This document shows positions 1 to 7,819 of a stretch of DNA of 16,526 nt, piece by piece; the first letter of the stretch is position 1, and every line of letters starts with the position of its first letter. The notes below the pieces were generated by a model. It did not search any database. It was not told where the DNA came from and saw only the letters and a program-made list of their open reading frames with translations. The position numbers and the translations under genes were made by a program. Where the stretch lies: NCBI GenBank assembly GCA_030456405.1, contig JAKDNQ010000025.1:1-16526 (forward strand). Reading direction: 5' to 3'. The DNA comes from Nitrospira sp. Its GTDB lineage: Bacteria; Nitrospirota; Nitrospiria; Nitrospirales; Nitrospiraceae.

Positions 1-1
1 G

Positions 2-55
2 ATCGATTTCGTGCCGGTCGACATCTACGGACGCCTCTTGGAAGATGTCGGATAA
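2..55 (+). CDS. Possible 3' end of an unidentified gene entering from the left
   Basis: One plus-strand frame stays open from the window edge to a TAA at 53-55 and reads IDFVPVDIYGRLLEDVG. The composition (alternating hydrophobic and acidic residues, no rare codons) looks like a genuine C-terminus. It would end 21 bases before the gpmA stop, so the two genes would converge. Seventeen codons are too few to name a family, and an open frame this short can occur by chance. No hairpin terminator is visible between the two stops. Confidence 0.3.
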   Translation: MDFVPVDIYGRLLEDVG

Positions 56-76
56 GCTTCCGGCTTCCTCGACCGG

Positions 77-682
77 TCAGAGGTAGCGGTGATCGACGAC
101 CTTCCCGGTTTTGTCCAGCTCATAGAGCAGCGGCGCGCCGGTTGGAATATTCAACTCCAGTACTTGTTCTCGCGAGAGCTGCTCCAACTCCATGATCAGC
201 GCTCGTAAGCTATTTCCATGCGCTGCGACGAGGATTATGTCCCCCTTCAAGAGATAGGGCTTGATGGTCTGCTCATAGTAGGGCAACACTCGCTCTGCCG
301 TGTCTTTCAGGCTTTCTCCTCCCGGTGGTCGCACATCGTAACTGCGCCGCCAAATCTTGACCTGCTCATCGCCGTACTTCTTGGCTGTTTCCGCCTTGTT
401 CAATCCTTGAAGCTCGCCGTACATCCGTTCGTTGAGCGCCTTGTCCTTCCCGATGGGGATACCGGTTTGGCCGATGGTGTCGAGCACCAGTCGCAATGTC
501 TCATTCGCGCGGGCCAACACGGAGGTAAAGGCCCGGTCGAATGTGAAGGGGCGCAGTTTCTCGCCTGCGTCCTTCGCCTCCTGAATGCCGCGAGGAGAGA
601 GAGGCACATCGACCCATCCCGTGAAACGGTTCTCCAAGTTCCATTGCGATTCCCCGTGACGGAGCAAGATCAATCGAGCCAT
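77..682 (-). CDS. gpmA: 2,3-bisphosphoglycerate-dependent phosphoglycerate mutase (short form)
   Basis: Interconverts 3-phosphoglycerate and 2-phosphoglycerate in cytosolic glycolysis and gluconeogenesis, through a phosphohistidine primed by 2,3-bisphosphoglycerate. The histidine-phosphatase signature LLRHGES puts the phosphorylated histidine at residue 9. The substrate-site block [15 protein letters not shown] has the acid/base Glu at 85, WRRSYD lies at 111-116, and [10 protein letters not shown] supplies the second histidine at 155. At 201 residues it is shorter than the roughly 250-residue enterobacterial enzyme. The missing length is mainly in the loop after WRRSYD and at the C-terminus, as in other compact bacterial dPGMs. 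The ATG at 682 is supported by an AGAGG ribosome-binding site about 8 bases upstream. A promoter candidate lies at 734-761. It is transcribed alone, away from the unknown genes to its right. Confidence 0.95.
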   Translation of the reverse strand: MARLILLRHGESQWNLENRFTGWVDVPLSPRGIQEAKDAGEKLRPFTFDRAFTSVLARANETLRLVLDTIGQTGIPIGKDKALNERMYGELQGLNKAETAKKYGDEQVKIWRRSYDVRPPGGESLKDTAERVLPYYEQTIKPYLLKGDIILVAAHGNSLRALIMELEQLSREQVLELNIPTGAPLLYELDKTGKVVDHRYL

Positions 683-733
683 TGTGTGTTCCTCTCAAGT
701 CTGAAAGATATAATGGTCATGGACAGGGACCGA

Positions 734-761
734 AGCATACTCGAACAAACGCCCAAGTCAA
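734..761 (-). promoter_or_regulatory. Sigma-70-like promoter candidate for gpmA
   Basis: Reading the minus strand, TTGACT (761-756) is followed after 16 bases by TATGCT (739-734). The predicted start near 727 gives a leader of about 45 bases before the gpmA ATG. The -35 box matches consensus at five of six positions and the -10 at four of six. This is inferred from pattern and position only. Confidence 0.4.
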
Positions 762-945
762 GCGGTATGGTTCGTCAGCGCAGGAAGAGATATATTCTTT
801 AGAAAGAAGGGCTCTCGACCATGGCCATTTGAAGGGGCGTGGCGATTCTTGAATCGATGTCGGCGTATGAGTTCGACAGCCCTATCATCATGTACGCTCG
901 CCAATCTAGCCAACATGGCAGTGATGAATGAAAACGAACGTCCGG

Positions 946-974
946 TTGAGATACATTAACGAAGAACTGATATT
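946..974 (+). promoter_or_regulatory. Weak promoter candidate for the 40-residue membrane protein
   Basis: TTGAGA at 946-951 is followed after 17 bases by GATATT at 969-974, within an AT-richer patch about 100 bases before the small gene at 1077. Both boxes are imperfect. It is listed because nothing better lies between the two divergent genes. Confidence 0.2.
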
Positions 975-1076
975 TTAACTCCAAGGGTTATGCTGGCGTA
1001 CTACATCGAGAACGGAACTTGTGGTTTACTGAACTTCAAGGAGCCCGCTCCCGCACCATAGACTAGGAGGTGCCTT

Positions 1077-1199
1077 ATGGATCTATTTGATAAGACTAGA
1101 CAGGACATGGAGGCCGAAGTCAAGAAATCGCTCAAGTGGGTCGTGTTAACCGCTATCTTCGGGCTCGTGTTGGTGTCGTTTTATGTCATGGTCAACTGA
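1077..1199 (+). CDS. Small single-pass membrane protein, 40 residues
   Basis: Forty codons from ATG at 1077 to TGA at 1199. The start is well supported: AGGAGGTG at 1065-1072 places AGGAGG six bases before the ATG, the best ribosome-binding site in this part of the window. The N-terminal half (MDLFDKTRQDMEAEVKKSLK) is charged and probably helical. Residues 21-39 (WVVLTAIFGLVLVSFYVMV) form one uninterrupted hydrophobic segment long enough to span the inner membrane. The protein would therefore have a cytoplasmic charged tail and a C-terminal anchor under the positive-inside rule. I do not recognise the family. It stands alone on the plus strand and converges on the 71-residue gene that ends at 1247. 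Confidence 0.65.
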   Translation: MDLFDKTRQDMEAEVKKSLKWVVLTAIFGLVLVSFYVMVN

Positions 1200-1246
1200 G
1201 CGCGATCAGGGAATGGATGTGTGACAGAAGCAAAACGGGAGAGGAG

Positions 1247-1462
1247 TTATAGCGGTTCCTGAAACTGGAGCGGGGCGTGCTTTCGATCTTTCGGCAGCGT
1301 AAACCTGAAATGCCAATCCTGTTGCCCGCCTTCCGGTGTGGCGTGGAACCAACCTTCTGCGCCGAGATGCTCGCCTGATTTGGATTTGCCCTCTGGATAG
1401 AATTTGAACTGCAAGCGCCCCTGTCGATCACCTTTCACATCATCGGGGTCGAGCGTTCCCAT
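1247..1462 (-). CDS. Hypothetical protein, 71 residues, downstream of the kelch gene
   Basis: A soluble-looking, charged protein with no signal peptide or membrane segment. It is rich in Gly, Lys and Gln, with aromatic clusters around residues 38-39 (WF) and 50-54 (WHFRF) that suggest a small beta-rich fold. It starts 14 bases after the kelch stop on the same strand, which suggests co-transcription. The ribosome-binding site is poor, so translation may depend on the upstream gene. I do not recognise the family. Codon use resembles the neighbouring genes, which is the main reason for treating it as real rather than a chance frame. Confidence 0.65.
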   Translation of the reverse strand: MGTLDPDDVKGDRQGRLQFKFYPEGKSKSGEHLGAEGWFHATPEGGQQDWHFRFTLPKDRKHAPLQFQEPL

Positions 1463-1476
1463 GAATCGTTCGGTTC

Positions 1477-2526
1477 TCAGCGGCCGGCCGGCGGCGTAAA
1501 GGCCTCGTTCAGATCGCTAAAGGAGCCTCCGGGGGTCGGGCCCCCGCCGATGACGTGAATGCGGCCCTGCACCACAGCCGATCCAAGGCCGTGGCGCGCA
1601 GTCGGCATCGGCGCCATGGTCTGCCATGTTCCACTCGCCGGATCATACGATTCGTTTTCCCGGAACGTGCCCTCTTCCCCTTCGCCGCCGAACACATAGA
1701 CTGTACCGCCAACTTCAGATGCCGCGATTCCACTGCGAGCAGTCGGAAGACCAGCGGTGCGGGCCCAACGGTCCCCGACGGGATCGTACACTTCCGTGAC
1801 AGAGAGATTCTGTCGATAGTCGCCATTCAGACGTCCGCCGATTGCGTATACTTTCCCGGCCACGGTTGCGGCAGCCAGATGATCGCGAGGCGTCGGCAAT
1901 GGTGCGCACGGGCCCCAGAGGTTGCGCGCCGGATCGTAGACCTCGACCGCCGCGCTATTGGACTTCCCATCGTAGCCGCCGATCGCATACAGCTTGCCTT
2001 CGTGCGCGGTGACCGATAACGCGCCGCGAGCCGCCGGCATGGGCGCGCGCTCGACCCACGTATCCGTGGCTGGATCATAGGCGTACACAGTTGCGACTGG
2101 TTGCCAGACGCTGAGTCCCGACTGCCTGTACCCGCCGATGACATACAGTCGCCCGCCTGTCACGCCGATGCCCACATGATGCAGACCAACTGGCAGGGGC
2201 GCTTTGGCCGTCCAGCGGTCTGTGACGGGATCATATGCTTCGAGGGCGGGAGTGATCGCCAGGTTCATCACATTGCCCAAGCTGGGCTGCTCGAACCCGC
2301 CCACCACGTAAATCTTGTCAGTCAACGTCACGGCAGCCGCCTCAGTCCGCTTCGTCGGCGCAGGCGCGGCCGTGCGCCAAACGCCGCGATCAGGCTCGGG
2401 CTGTGCTGAGTGCGTCGAGACCGGCAACATGATGAGGCAGAGACTAGTGAGGAATACCGCCAGGACTGACGCCGACCTCACGATGAGAACGAAGCGTCGG
2501 ATTGCCGATATCATCTCGTGTCGCAT
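1477..2526 (-). CDS. Exported kelch-repeat beta-propeller protein
   Basis: A predicted secreted or periplasmic six-bladed kelch propeller, a fold used for protein or ligand binding and, in some families, sialic-acid handling. Counting from the upstream TTG at 2544, Gly-Gly doublets of the form (I/V)YV(V/I)GG fall at residues 82, 137, 189, 236, 286 and 333. Each is followed by a YDP...W motif and APLP or APMP, which is the standard kelch spacing. A signal peptide with basic residues (AIRR), a hydrophobic core and a cleavage site near THSA-QPEP precedes the propeller. The frame also opens at TTG 2544, but a TATAAT sits inside that extension. I therefore prefer ATG 2526, or ATG 2514; none has a Shine-Dalgarno sequence. 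No enzymatic motif is visible, so the substrate is unknown. The 71-residue unknown gene follows 14 bases downstream. Confidence 0.9.
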   Translation of the reverse strand: MRHEMISAIRRFVLIVRSASVLAVFLTSLCLIMLPVSTHSAQPEPDRGVWRTAAPAPTKRTEAAAVTLTDKIYVVGGFEQPSLGNVMNLAITPALEAYDPVTDRWTAKAPLPVGLHHVGIGVTGGRLYVIGGYRQSGLSVWQPVATVYAYDPATDTWVERAPMPAARGALSVTAHEGKLYAIGGYDGKSNSAAVEVYDPARNLWGPCAPLPTPRDHLAAATVAGKVYAIGGRLNGDYRQNLSVTEVYDPVGDRWARTAGLPTARSGIAASEVGGTVYVFGGEGEEGTFRENESYDPASGTWQTMAPMPTARHGLGSAVVQGRIHVIGGGPTPGGSFSDLNEAFTPPAGR

Positions 2527-2533
2527 GACGTCT

Positions 2534-2539
2534 ATTATA
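2534..2539 (-). promoter_or_regulatory. Consensus -10 box directly before the kelch gene
   Basis: A perfect TATAAT on the minus strand ends eight bases before the ATG at 2526. Transcription would start at or next to that ATG, giving a leaderless message, or a 12-base leader if ATG 2514 is used. The sequence 17 bases upstream is a poor -35 match, so the box may be fortuitous. It argues against using the TTG at 2544 as the start codon. Confidence 0.3.
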
Positions 2540-2570
2540 CTCAATCGAAGATAGCCCAGAGAGATCGAAT

Positions 2571-2594
2571 GAACCCGAGGGGCGGGCCGGGTTC
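2571..2594 (-). terminator. GC-rich hairpin between the HsdR stop and the kelch gene
   Basis: GAACCCG (2571-2577) pairs with CGGGTTC (2588-2594) across a 10-base loop, in the 126-base gap after the module A hsdR stop. Nothing like a T-run follows on the minus strand, so it is at best a weak or factor-dependent terminator. Confidence 0.2.
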
Positions 2595-2670
2595 CCCTAC
2601 CTCCTCTGAAATGGATGAACGAATAGGACAGAGTACGCGAAGATCTATATTCGGTAGATGCCTCTCTCCT

Positions 2671-5600
2671 TCACCCCGCGCGTTTGCCGTCAGTGAAACT
2701 TCCGCTTGCGCTTCGCTGCCACACATAGTCATACACGCGACCTGCAAGTGTTTGGGCGTCCTCGTCCGTGAACGGAGGGCGCGGGAGCGATTGCCACAGG
2801 TTATCGAGGATGAACATCTTCACTTCAGCCTGAGTGGCAGTATTCTGGGTCCAGCTCGGCATAGGCTTCAGTAGCTCTTGTAGCGTGGCAAGCAGATTCT
2901 TGCTGGCTTGCTTCAGCTTCTCTCGATCAATCTTGCTGATGCGGTCTCTCGAAAGCAGATCGAACAACGCCAACTCGTCGTCGCCCAAGCCCTCTTCGGC
3001 AGCACGCTTCTGTTCGGCATCGAGGCCGGTGGCTAATTCGACGAGCCTGGCAAACGTCTCCTCCACTGTTATGCGATCCTTCTCACGGTTATAGTCGGCG
3101 ATGATGTCCTGATATTTCTTGTAGTAATCCATCCGCATCGGATGGCGGGCGAGCATTTGCTGGAGCTTTTTCTCGACAAGGTCGCGGACATCCTGAAGTG
3201 CCGCGTGCTTCCGCTTCACATTCTTGGCAAACTCATCGCGCAATTTCGCAAAATCAATCCGGCTCAAGTCCACAGTCAGCCCATCTGCGTGGTCCTGGCC
3301 TGCACCCTGCGCCCTAATCGCCTCATTGACGATCTTGTGCAGCTCTTTGAGCAGCTCCGTCACGTCGGCGGTATCGCGCTTCTCCTGCAGCTTCTTGTAG
3401 ATCGCCTCGATGTTGTCGTGCCGCTCGGCATAGGCGAAGACGCTCGGCTCCATCAACAATGTCTTAAACCGGATGAAGACTTGCCGAGCCATGATTTCAA
3501 AGCGACGCTTCGTCTCGTCGGAAGTGTACAGCGCGTCCACCGCGTCGCGCAGCGCCTGGATGCGGGTAAAGCCCTTGGCTCCAGCAAGCCGAGACGAATC
3601 GAAGCGCAAACCTTTCAGATGGTTTTCCGCTGCTTCGATCGCCTCCGCAAGCATCTGCACCAACTCTTCGAGCTGCGCGACGATGTCGCCACCGTCTCCG
3701 CCATCGTCCTCATCACCGATGGCATATTGAGCAAGCGCCTCACGCAGGCTCTTGAGCATGCCGTTATAGTCCACGATCAAGCCGCAGTCCTTGCCTGGAT
3801 AGACGCGGTTGGCGCGGGCGATGGCCTGCATCAGGGTGTGGGCCTTCATCGGCTTATCGATGTAGAGGGTCGAGAGACATTCCACGTCGAAGCCGGTCAG
3901 CCACATGGCGCAGACGATGGCGATGCGGAACGGGTGCTCCGGGTCCTTGAAGGCGTCCTCCACGGCTACCCGTTTGCCATCGGGCGTCTGGAAGCCGGTC
4001 TTCATGACGACGCGATGCGGGATGATATCGAAGTTCCATCGCTGGAAGTCGCGCACCTCGTTCTGCGCTTCGCTGATGATGATCTCGATGATCGCGCTGT
4101 CCATCCACTTGGCCTGCCCACGCAAACGCTCCAGAACCTTGGCGAGCCGTTCCCGTTCGTCCTCATTCGACGTAGCAGACAGCTCCGCTTCCTTCTTCGG
4201 TATAAGAGCCTTCACCTCTGCAAGCGTAAACTGCCAGCGGGTCTCGATGCGTTGCAACATTCGGGCACACGTCACCTTATCGATACACACGAACATCGAT
4301 TTGCCGGTCTCCCAACGAGTTGAGCAATGCTCCACGAAATCGTTGGCCAGCTTGTCCAGCCGGTCGTCAGCGGTGATGACTTCATAGTCTTTCCCGAGCA
4401 GATTCTCTAGGAGCGCGGTCTGATCTGGGTCGAGCTCCGCCTCCTCAATCTTCGCGGCGATGCGATCGTTCAGATCCAGTCGCGCAATGCCGAGCTTCTC
4501 GCCCCGGCTCTCGTAGACCAGTTTCACCGTAGAGTGGTCTTCCTCGGAGCGTTTGAAGTCGTAGCGCGAGATGTAGCCCCCGAAGATCCGGCGGGTCAGC
4601 TCGTCATGCTTAAAGAGCGGCGTACCGGTGAAGCCAATGAACGAAGCGTTCGGCAGTGCCAGCCGCATGTTCCGCGCGAACTTGCCCGCCTGGGTCCGGT
4701 GCGCTTCGTCCGAGATCACGATGATGTCGTCGCGCTCGCTGTAGGGCCCGGTGACCGGCTGATTGAACTTGTGAATCAAGCTGAAGACGAACCGGTGATT
4801 CCCGCGCAGGATCATCTGGAGTTCCTTGCCCGAACTGGCACGCGGGGTCTTCTCGTCCGATACGCCGCAGCCGATGAAGGTGCGCCAAATCTGGTCATCC
4901 AGGTCCTCCCGGTCGGTCATCACCAGGAAGGTGAAATTGCCTGGCACGACCCGGCGCACTTTCTCCGCAAAGAAAGCCATCGAGTAGGACTTTCCGCTCC
5001 CTTGCGTATGCCAGAAGACCCCGAGACGGCCCAGGTCCGTATGCGCTCGCTTAACTAGGGGCAATGCCTCATCGGTGTGGCTACTGACAACGAATTGTCC
5101 GACATCCTCTGTAGTCGCGTCGCTACTCTCTGCGGCCAACAGCAACTCGGACTTGAGGACCGTATAGGATACGAGACGCCGTTCCAGCGGAAACTCCCGC
5201 TTCAATTCCTCTTGCCGGACCACCGACCCGACCGCATTATTTACCCCCAGCACTTGATGATTGCGAGCGATGACCTTGCGCGTCCCGCCCGCGCGGCTGT
5301 CATCGAACAGGATGAAGTTTTCGATCACGTCGAGCAGGCGGTCCTTGGCCAACATCCCGTCGAGAAGCGCCTCAGCATCCACCCGGCCCTTGTCTTTTTC
5401 GCCGTTTCGTTTCCACTCAACGAAGTGCTCCCACTTGCTGGTGATGGAGCCGTAGCGGGCCTTGTCGCCGTTGCTCACGACGAGAATTGCGTTATGGTGG
5501 AAGGCGTGGGCGATACTGTGCTCGTGCAGGTAGTCGGTGAGGTTCTCATCGAACCCGGCGCGCCGGTTGTAGTGCGGCACCCGCACGCCCTGAAGCTTTA

Positions 5601-6081
5601 GTTCACGCACCGCCAGAAACCGGTTATTTCCGACGTGGCGAAAGTCGATAACGCGGGCTCGCCCATGCCGGGCCTCGCCCGACCCATCCCGCCATTCCAC
5701 GGGCACACCCCCACGGATGAAACCGTAATACTCCCGGTTGTGCTGCAAGAGCGAGCGAGCAAAATCGATACGCGTCAGCTTGTCGATGGCCTGTTCTCTA
5801 GCGGAGGCGGGAAGGTCGGGGTTCAGTCGCTCCAGAGCGAACCTCAGATCACGCACCAATACGACGTCCCGCTCAGACGTGCGCCCCAAGTCGCAGACCT
5901 CGCCCTCACCCCGCCCCTCTCCCGCTGGGAGAGGGTGATGCAAAGCATCGGGTGAGGGCGGAGGTGTGCCAAACACCTCAGTGTTGTAGGCATAGACATT
6001 TTCCCAGCCGAGCGTTTGTTCAAGGTGCTCGGCGAACGTCTGCTGAACCAGCCGATCTTCGCCGTTGATGTCGGTGATCAT
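2671..6081 (-). CDS. hsdR: Type I restriction enzyme R subunit (module A), nuclease motif apparently deleted
   Basis: HsdR proteins couple an N-terminal PD-(D/E)xK nuclease to an SF2 DNA-translocating ATPase. The motor is complete: Walker A HTQGSGKS at 358-365, DEAH at 458-461, FTGTP at 484-488, WLTGFDVE at 727-734 and motif VI QAIARANRVYPGK at 752-764. A helical C-terminal domain follows. In relatives as I recall them, a stretch containing Asp, the 'FVNGLPLV' strand and Glu-x-Lys lies between NRRA and GFDENL. Here NRRA (172-175) runs straight into GFDEN (176-180), so roughly 25 residues with the catalytic motif are absent. Residues 41-61 are encoded by a palindromic repeat inserted in frame. 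The ATG at 6081 overlaps the abiEii stop by 4 nt, so translation is probably coupled to the toxin gene. No hsdM or hsdS of its own is adjacent. The protein may be a nuclease-dead translocase or a decaying gene; its frame is intact over 1136 codons. Confidence 0.93.
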   Translation of the reverse strand: MITDINGEDRLVQQTFAEHLEQTLGWENVYAYNTEVFGTPPPSPDALHHPLPAGEGRGEGEVCDLGRTSERDVVLVRDLRFALERLNPDLPASAREQAIDKLTRIDFARSLLQHNREYYGFIRGGVPVEWRDGSGEARHGRARVIDFRHVGNNRFLAVRELKLQGVRVPHYNRRAGFDENLTDYLHEHSIAHAFHHNAILVVSNGDKARYGSITSKWEHFVEWKRNGEKDKGRVDAEALLDGMLAKDRLLDVIENFILFDDSRAGGTRKVIARNHQVLGVNNAVGSVVRQEELKREFPLERRLVSYTVLKSELLLAAESSDATTEDVGQFVVSSHTDEALPLVKRAHTDLGRLGVFWHTQGSGKSYSMAFFAEKVRRVVPGNFTFLVMTDREDLDDQIWRTFIGCGVSDEKTPRASSGKELQMILRGNHRFVFSLIHKFNQPVTGPYSERDDIIVISDEAHRTQAGKFARNMRLALPNASFIGFTGTPLFKHDELTRRIFGGYISRYDFKRSEEDHSTVKLVYESRGEKLGIARLDLNDRIAAKIEEAELDPDQTALLENLLGKDYEVITADDRLDKLANDFVEHCSTRWETGKSMFVCIDKVTCARMLQRIETRWQFTLAEVKALIPKKEAELSATSNEDERERLAKVLERLRGQAKWMDSAIIEIIISEAQNEVRDFQRWNFDIIPHRVVMKTGFQTPDGKRVAVEDAFKDPEHPFRIAIVCAMWLTGFDVECLSTLYIDKPMKAHTLMQAIARANRVYPGKDCGLIVDYNGMLKSLREALAQYAIGDEDDGGDGGDIVAQLEELVQMLAEAIEAAENHLKGLRFDSSRLAGAKGFTRIQALRDAVDALYTSDETKRRFEIMARQVFIRFKTLLMEPSVFAYAERHDNIEAIYKKLQEKRDTADVTELLKELHKIVNEAIRAQGAGQDHADGLTVDLSRIDFAKLRDEFAKNVKRKHAALQDVRDLVEKKLQQMLARHPMRMDYYKKYQDIIADYNREKDRITVEETFARLVELATGLDAEQKRAAEEGLGDDELALFDLLSRDRISKIDREKLKQASKNLLATLQELLKPMPSWTQNTATQAEVKMFILDNLWQSLPRPPFTDEDAQTLAGRVYDYVWQRSASGSFTDGKRAG
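5901..5960. repeat. Three-armed palindromic repeat inside the hsdR coding sequence
   Basis: An exact 11-bp outer stem (5901-5911 with 5950-5960) encloses two hairpins. One is CCCTCTCCC/GGGAGAGGG (5915-5923 with 5927-5935, 3-base loop), the other GATGC/GCATC (5937-5941 with 5945-5949). The CCCTCACCCC...CCCTCTCCC core is a widespread interspersed repeat that, when translated, gives peptides such as HPLPAGEGRGEGE, exactly as seen here at HsdR residues 49-61. It lies between the conserved N-terminal helix (GWENVYAYNTEVFG) and the LGRTSERDVVLVRDLR block, so it appears to be an in-frame insertion of about 60-66 bases. Confidence 0.85.
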
Positions 6082-6974
6082 GTTCGTATGGCTCTCAAAG
6101 CGGATGCGACCTTGGACACGATCGAGAAAGCACGGTCGAGATCAAACGCCTCAAATTCCTTGGCTCGCAGAACGGTCTTCAATCCCGGTTCTAGTTGTTT
6201 TTTGAGGGCATTCAATCGTTCTTCTGACACATCGATGGGCTCATTACCAGGAACCATGATCTTCCGCTCGACCATTTGCATCCATGGCCCCTCAGTTGGA
6301 TCGATCACGCCGTTTCCGACCGCGTAATCGATATCGAAGTAATCTCGGATCGCGGGTTCTCGCCGGGTCATGGCGGCTCGAAACTTTTCCGCCAAAGCTT
6401 CTCGCTTGTTGATGCAGGCGATCTGCACCGCGGGAATGAGCGGTTGCCCGGAAAGAGGATTCATCAGAATGGTCGCTGCACCCTGGGGCACAGCCGCATA
6501 GAGAAGCGGCTCTCGGAGGCTGATTTCGATCTTAATGGTTTCCCGATTGCGATGGATCATTGACTCATAACTGAAGCTGCCGATGTATTGCGTAGAATCG
6601 TTTGCGCCGCGCAGTGGTTCTGCTTTGCGAAATTCCGGTAACGCATCGACGAGATTGTCAAACATGCGTTTGACCGGTTCCATCTTGCGGCTGCGCTCAG
6701 CCCGTCGTGCATGGCTGGGCATAGGAACGGTAAAGTCCAGGTCTTCGCTCAGTCGGTAGAATCCGGCATGCACCTTTGTGAGACAGGTCCCGCCTTTGAA
6801 GACCAGTCCGGATGTGACCCCGCTGGAGAAATAGGCCAGCACGAGACTGCAAAAGTAGTCCTTCTCGATCAACGCCGGAACAAAGTCCTGTCGTGCAGCC
6901 GTGAAGGCGATGGCGTCCGCGAAAAACCTCATGTCGAGATGGTGCCGAATGGGCAAAGACTTAGGAGCGTCCAT
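6078..6974 (-). CDS. abiEii: AbiEii/AbiGii-family nucleotidyltransferase toxin
   Basis: Toxin of the type IV AbiE toxin-antitoxin system. Characterised members are polymerase-beta-like nucleotidyltransferases, and homologues such as MenT modify tRNA; they stop growth and can abort phage infection. Family motif I is seen as FKGGTCLTK (59-67) followed by RLSEDLDF (74-81), with D78 and D80 as the metal-binding acids. IEKDY (36-40), KREALAEKF (190-198) and RDYFDI (210-215) match the later conserved motifs. At 298 residues it is of normal length and shows no lesion. Its ATG at 6974 lies 14 nt inside the end of abiEi, with GGAG nine bases upstream. Its TGA overlaps the hsdR ATG. The antitoxin, toxin and HsdR-A therefore form a tightly coupled three-gene operon. 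The target RNA cannot be told from sequence. Confidence 0.92.
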   Translation of the reverse strand: MDAPKSLPIRHHLDMRFFADAIAFTAARQDFVPALIEKDYFCSLVLAYFSSGVTSGLVFKGGTCLTKVHAGFYRLSEDLDFTVPMPSHARRAERSRKMEPVKRMFDNLVDALPEFRKAEPLRGANDSTQYIGSFSYESMIHRNRETIKIEISLREPLLYAAVPQGAATILMNPLSGQPLIPAVQIACINKREALAEKFRAAMTRREPAIRDYFDIDYAVGNGVIDPTEGPWMQMVERKIMVPGNEPIDVSEERLNALKKQLEPGLKTVLRAKEFEAFDLDRAFSIVSKVASALRAIRT

Positions 6975-7761
6975 TGTCCACCACTCCCCATCGACGATTG
7001 ATGATCCCGCGCTTCGGCTTCGATGGAATCCAGGGAATCAGGCTGCGGGTCGGCTTCAACGCCCGTTCGAACCGTCGCAAGAGCGACGCGTCGATCGATT
7101 CACGTTCGAGCAAGTACCCCATGCGTCTGATTGTGCCGATGTCCCCGTACTTCAGCGTGACCTGCACCAGATCTTTCGCGATCACCCGCCGTTTTTTCAG
7201 ATCGGTACGAACCCAGTCATACGCGCGTGGGAGCGAACCGAAACGCGACCAGTCGTACACCGCATCGAGCAATGCACGCGCCCTGGATGAATAGACCGCG
7301 GTCTGACCGTCCGCTGTCATGATGTGTTCCGTGGCGCCAAGGCGTCGGTCCGCCACTTTGATCAAGGTGAGCTGAATCGGTCCGACCATCCGCTCACCGA
7401 AGAGCCGGTTGTTATAGGCATACACCCGATTGGGAACTTGATCATCGTACCCGTAGCGATTGAAGGCATTCGGACCGCAAATCTGATAGCGCCCTTTCAA
7501 CTCGCCGATCAGGGTATTGAGCGCAAGTATTTCGTCTGGCGACCAGATGCCGCCCAACGGCAGGCGTTGGGGGATAAGATACAGGCCACGGCGCACCTGT
7601 GCGATCATGCGGGCTTTCGAGAGCCGCGTGAAGAGCTTGCTCTCCTGCTTGCGGGAAATTCCGAGCGCTTTGGTCAAATCACCCGTTCTCAGGGTACTCA
7701 GATCCCGCATCTGAGCGTAGGCAAACAGCGTTCGTTCGAGATTTCCAAGGGTCTGTTTCAT
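6961..7761 (-). CDS. abiEi: AbiEi-family antitoxin and autorepressor
   Basis: Antitoxin of the AbiE pair. Known AbiEi proteins have an N-terminal winged-helix domain that represses their own promoter and a C-terminal domain needed for antitoxicity. Residues 1-65 fit the winged helix: LRTGDLTKALGISRKQESKL (24-43) forms the helix-turn-helix, and the wing ends in VRRGLYLIP (56-64). The core has the typical CGPNAFNRYGY (95-105) and NRVYAYNNR (111-119) segments. The C-terminus is strongly basic (KPTRSLIPWIPSKPKRG). At 266 residues it is full length. Upstream lie an inverted repeat and promoter that fit autoregulation. The ATG at 7761 has no good Shine-Dalgarno sequence; the GTGCAC arm of the operator occupies that place, so repressor binding and initiation sites are adjacent. 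It overlaps abiEii by 14 nt. Confidence 0.9.
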   Translation of the reverse strand: MKQTLGNLERTLFAYAQMRDLSTLRTGDLTKALGISRKQESKLFTRLSKARMIAQVRRGLYLIPQRLPLGGIWSPDEILALNTLIGELKGRYQICGPNAFNRYGYDDQVPNRVYAYNNRLFGERMVGPIQLTLIKVADRRLGATEHIMTADGQTAVYSSRARALLDAVYDWSRFGSLPRAYDWVRTDLKKRRVIAKDLVQVTLKYGDIGTIRRMGYLLERESIDASLLRRFERALKPTRSLIPWIPSKPKRGIINRRWGVVDNGRS

Positions 7762-7762
7762 A

Positions 7763-7819
7763 GTGCACAGTATTATCTGTAAGTTCCCTGGTGTGGCACT
7801 TGATGATAATACCGTGCAC
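7763..7819. promoter_or_regulatory. Probable AbiEi operator: 15-bp inverted repeat
   Basis: GTGCACAGTATTATC (7763-7777) and GATAATACCGTGCAC (7805-7819) are inverted copies matching at 14 of 15 positions, separated by 27 bases. The first arm ends one base before the abiEi ATG and the second overlaps the -10 box of the candidate promoter. Characterised AbiEi repressors bind paired inverted repeats over their own promoter, so the role follows from family knowledge plus position. Confidence 0.75.

Larger units (their letters stand above)
683..1076. other. Intergenic region between gpmA and the small membrane-protein gene
   Basis: This 394-base stretch holds the candidate gpmA promoter on the minus strand and a weak candidate promoter for the next gene on the plus strand. 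Short open frames cross it on both strands, but none has a convincing ribosome-binding site, a recognisable motif or gene-like composition. I see no tRNA, no strong hairpin and no repeat. The part from about 850 to 1000 is AT-richer than its surroundings. Confidence 0.5.

Noticed and set aside
218..802. Plus-strand open frame of 194 codons opposite gpmA
   Set aside because: Shadow of gpmA; the real gene has its catalytic residues on the minus strand.
3142..4323. Long plus-strand open frame (393 codons) opposite hsdR of module A
   Set aside because: It lies wholly antisense to a gene with recognisable helicase motifs, has no ribosome-binding site, and its His/Leu/Arg-rich product is typical of the reverse strand of GC-rich genes.
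5593..5646. Asp146...Glu160-Leu-Lys162 as the true nuclease motif of HsdR-A
   Set aside because: The spacing fits, but in relatives as I recall them this segment (NNRFLAVRELK) coexists with the real motif farther on and lacks the NGxP strand. I kept it only as the main alternative in the finding.
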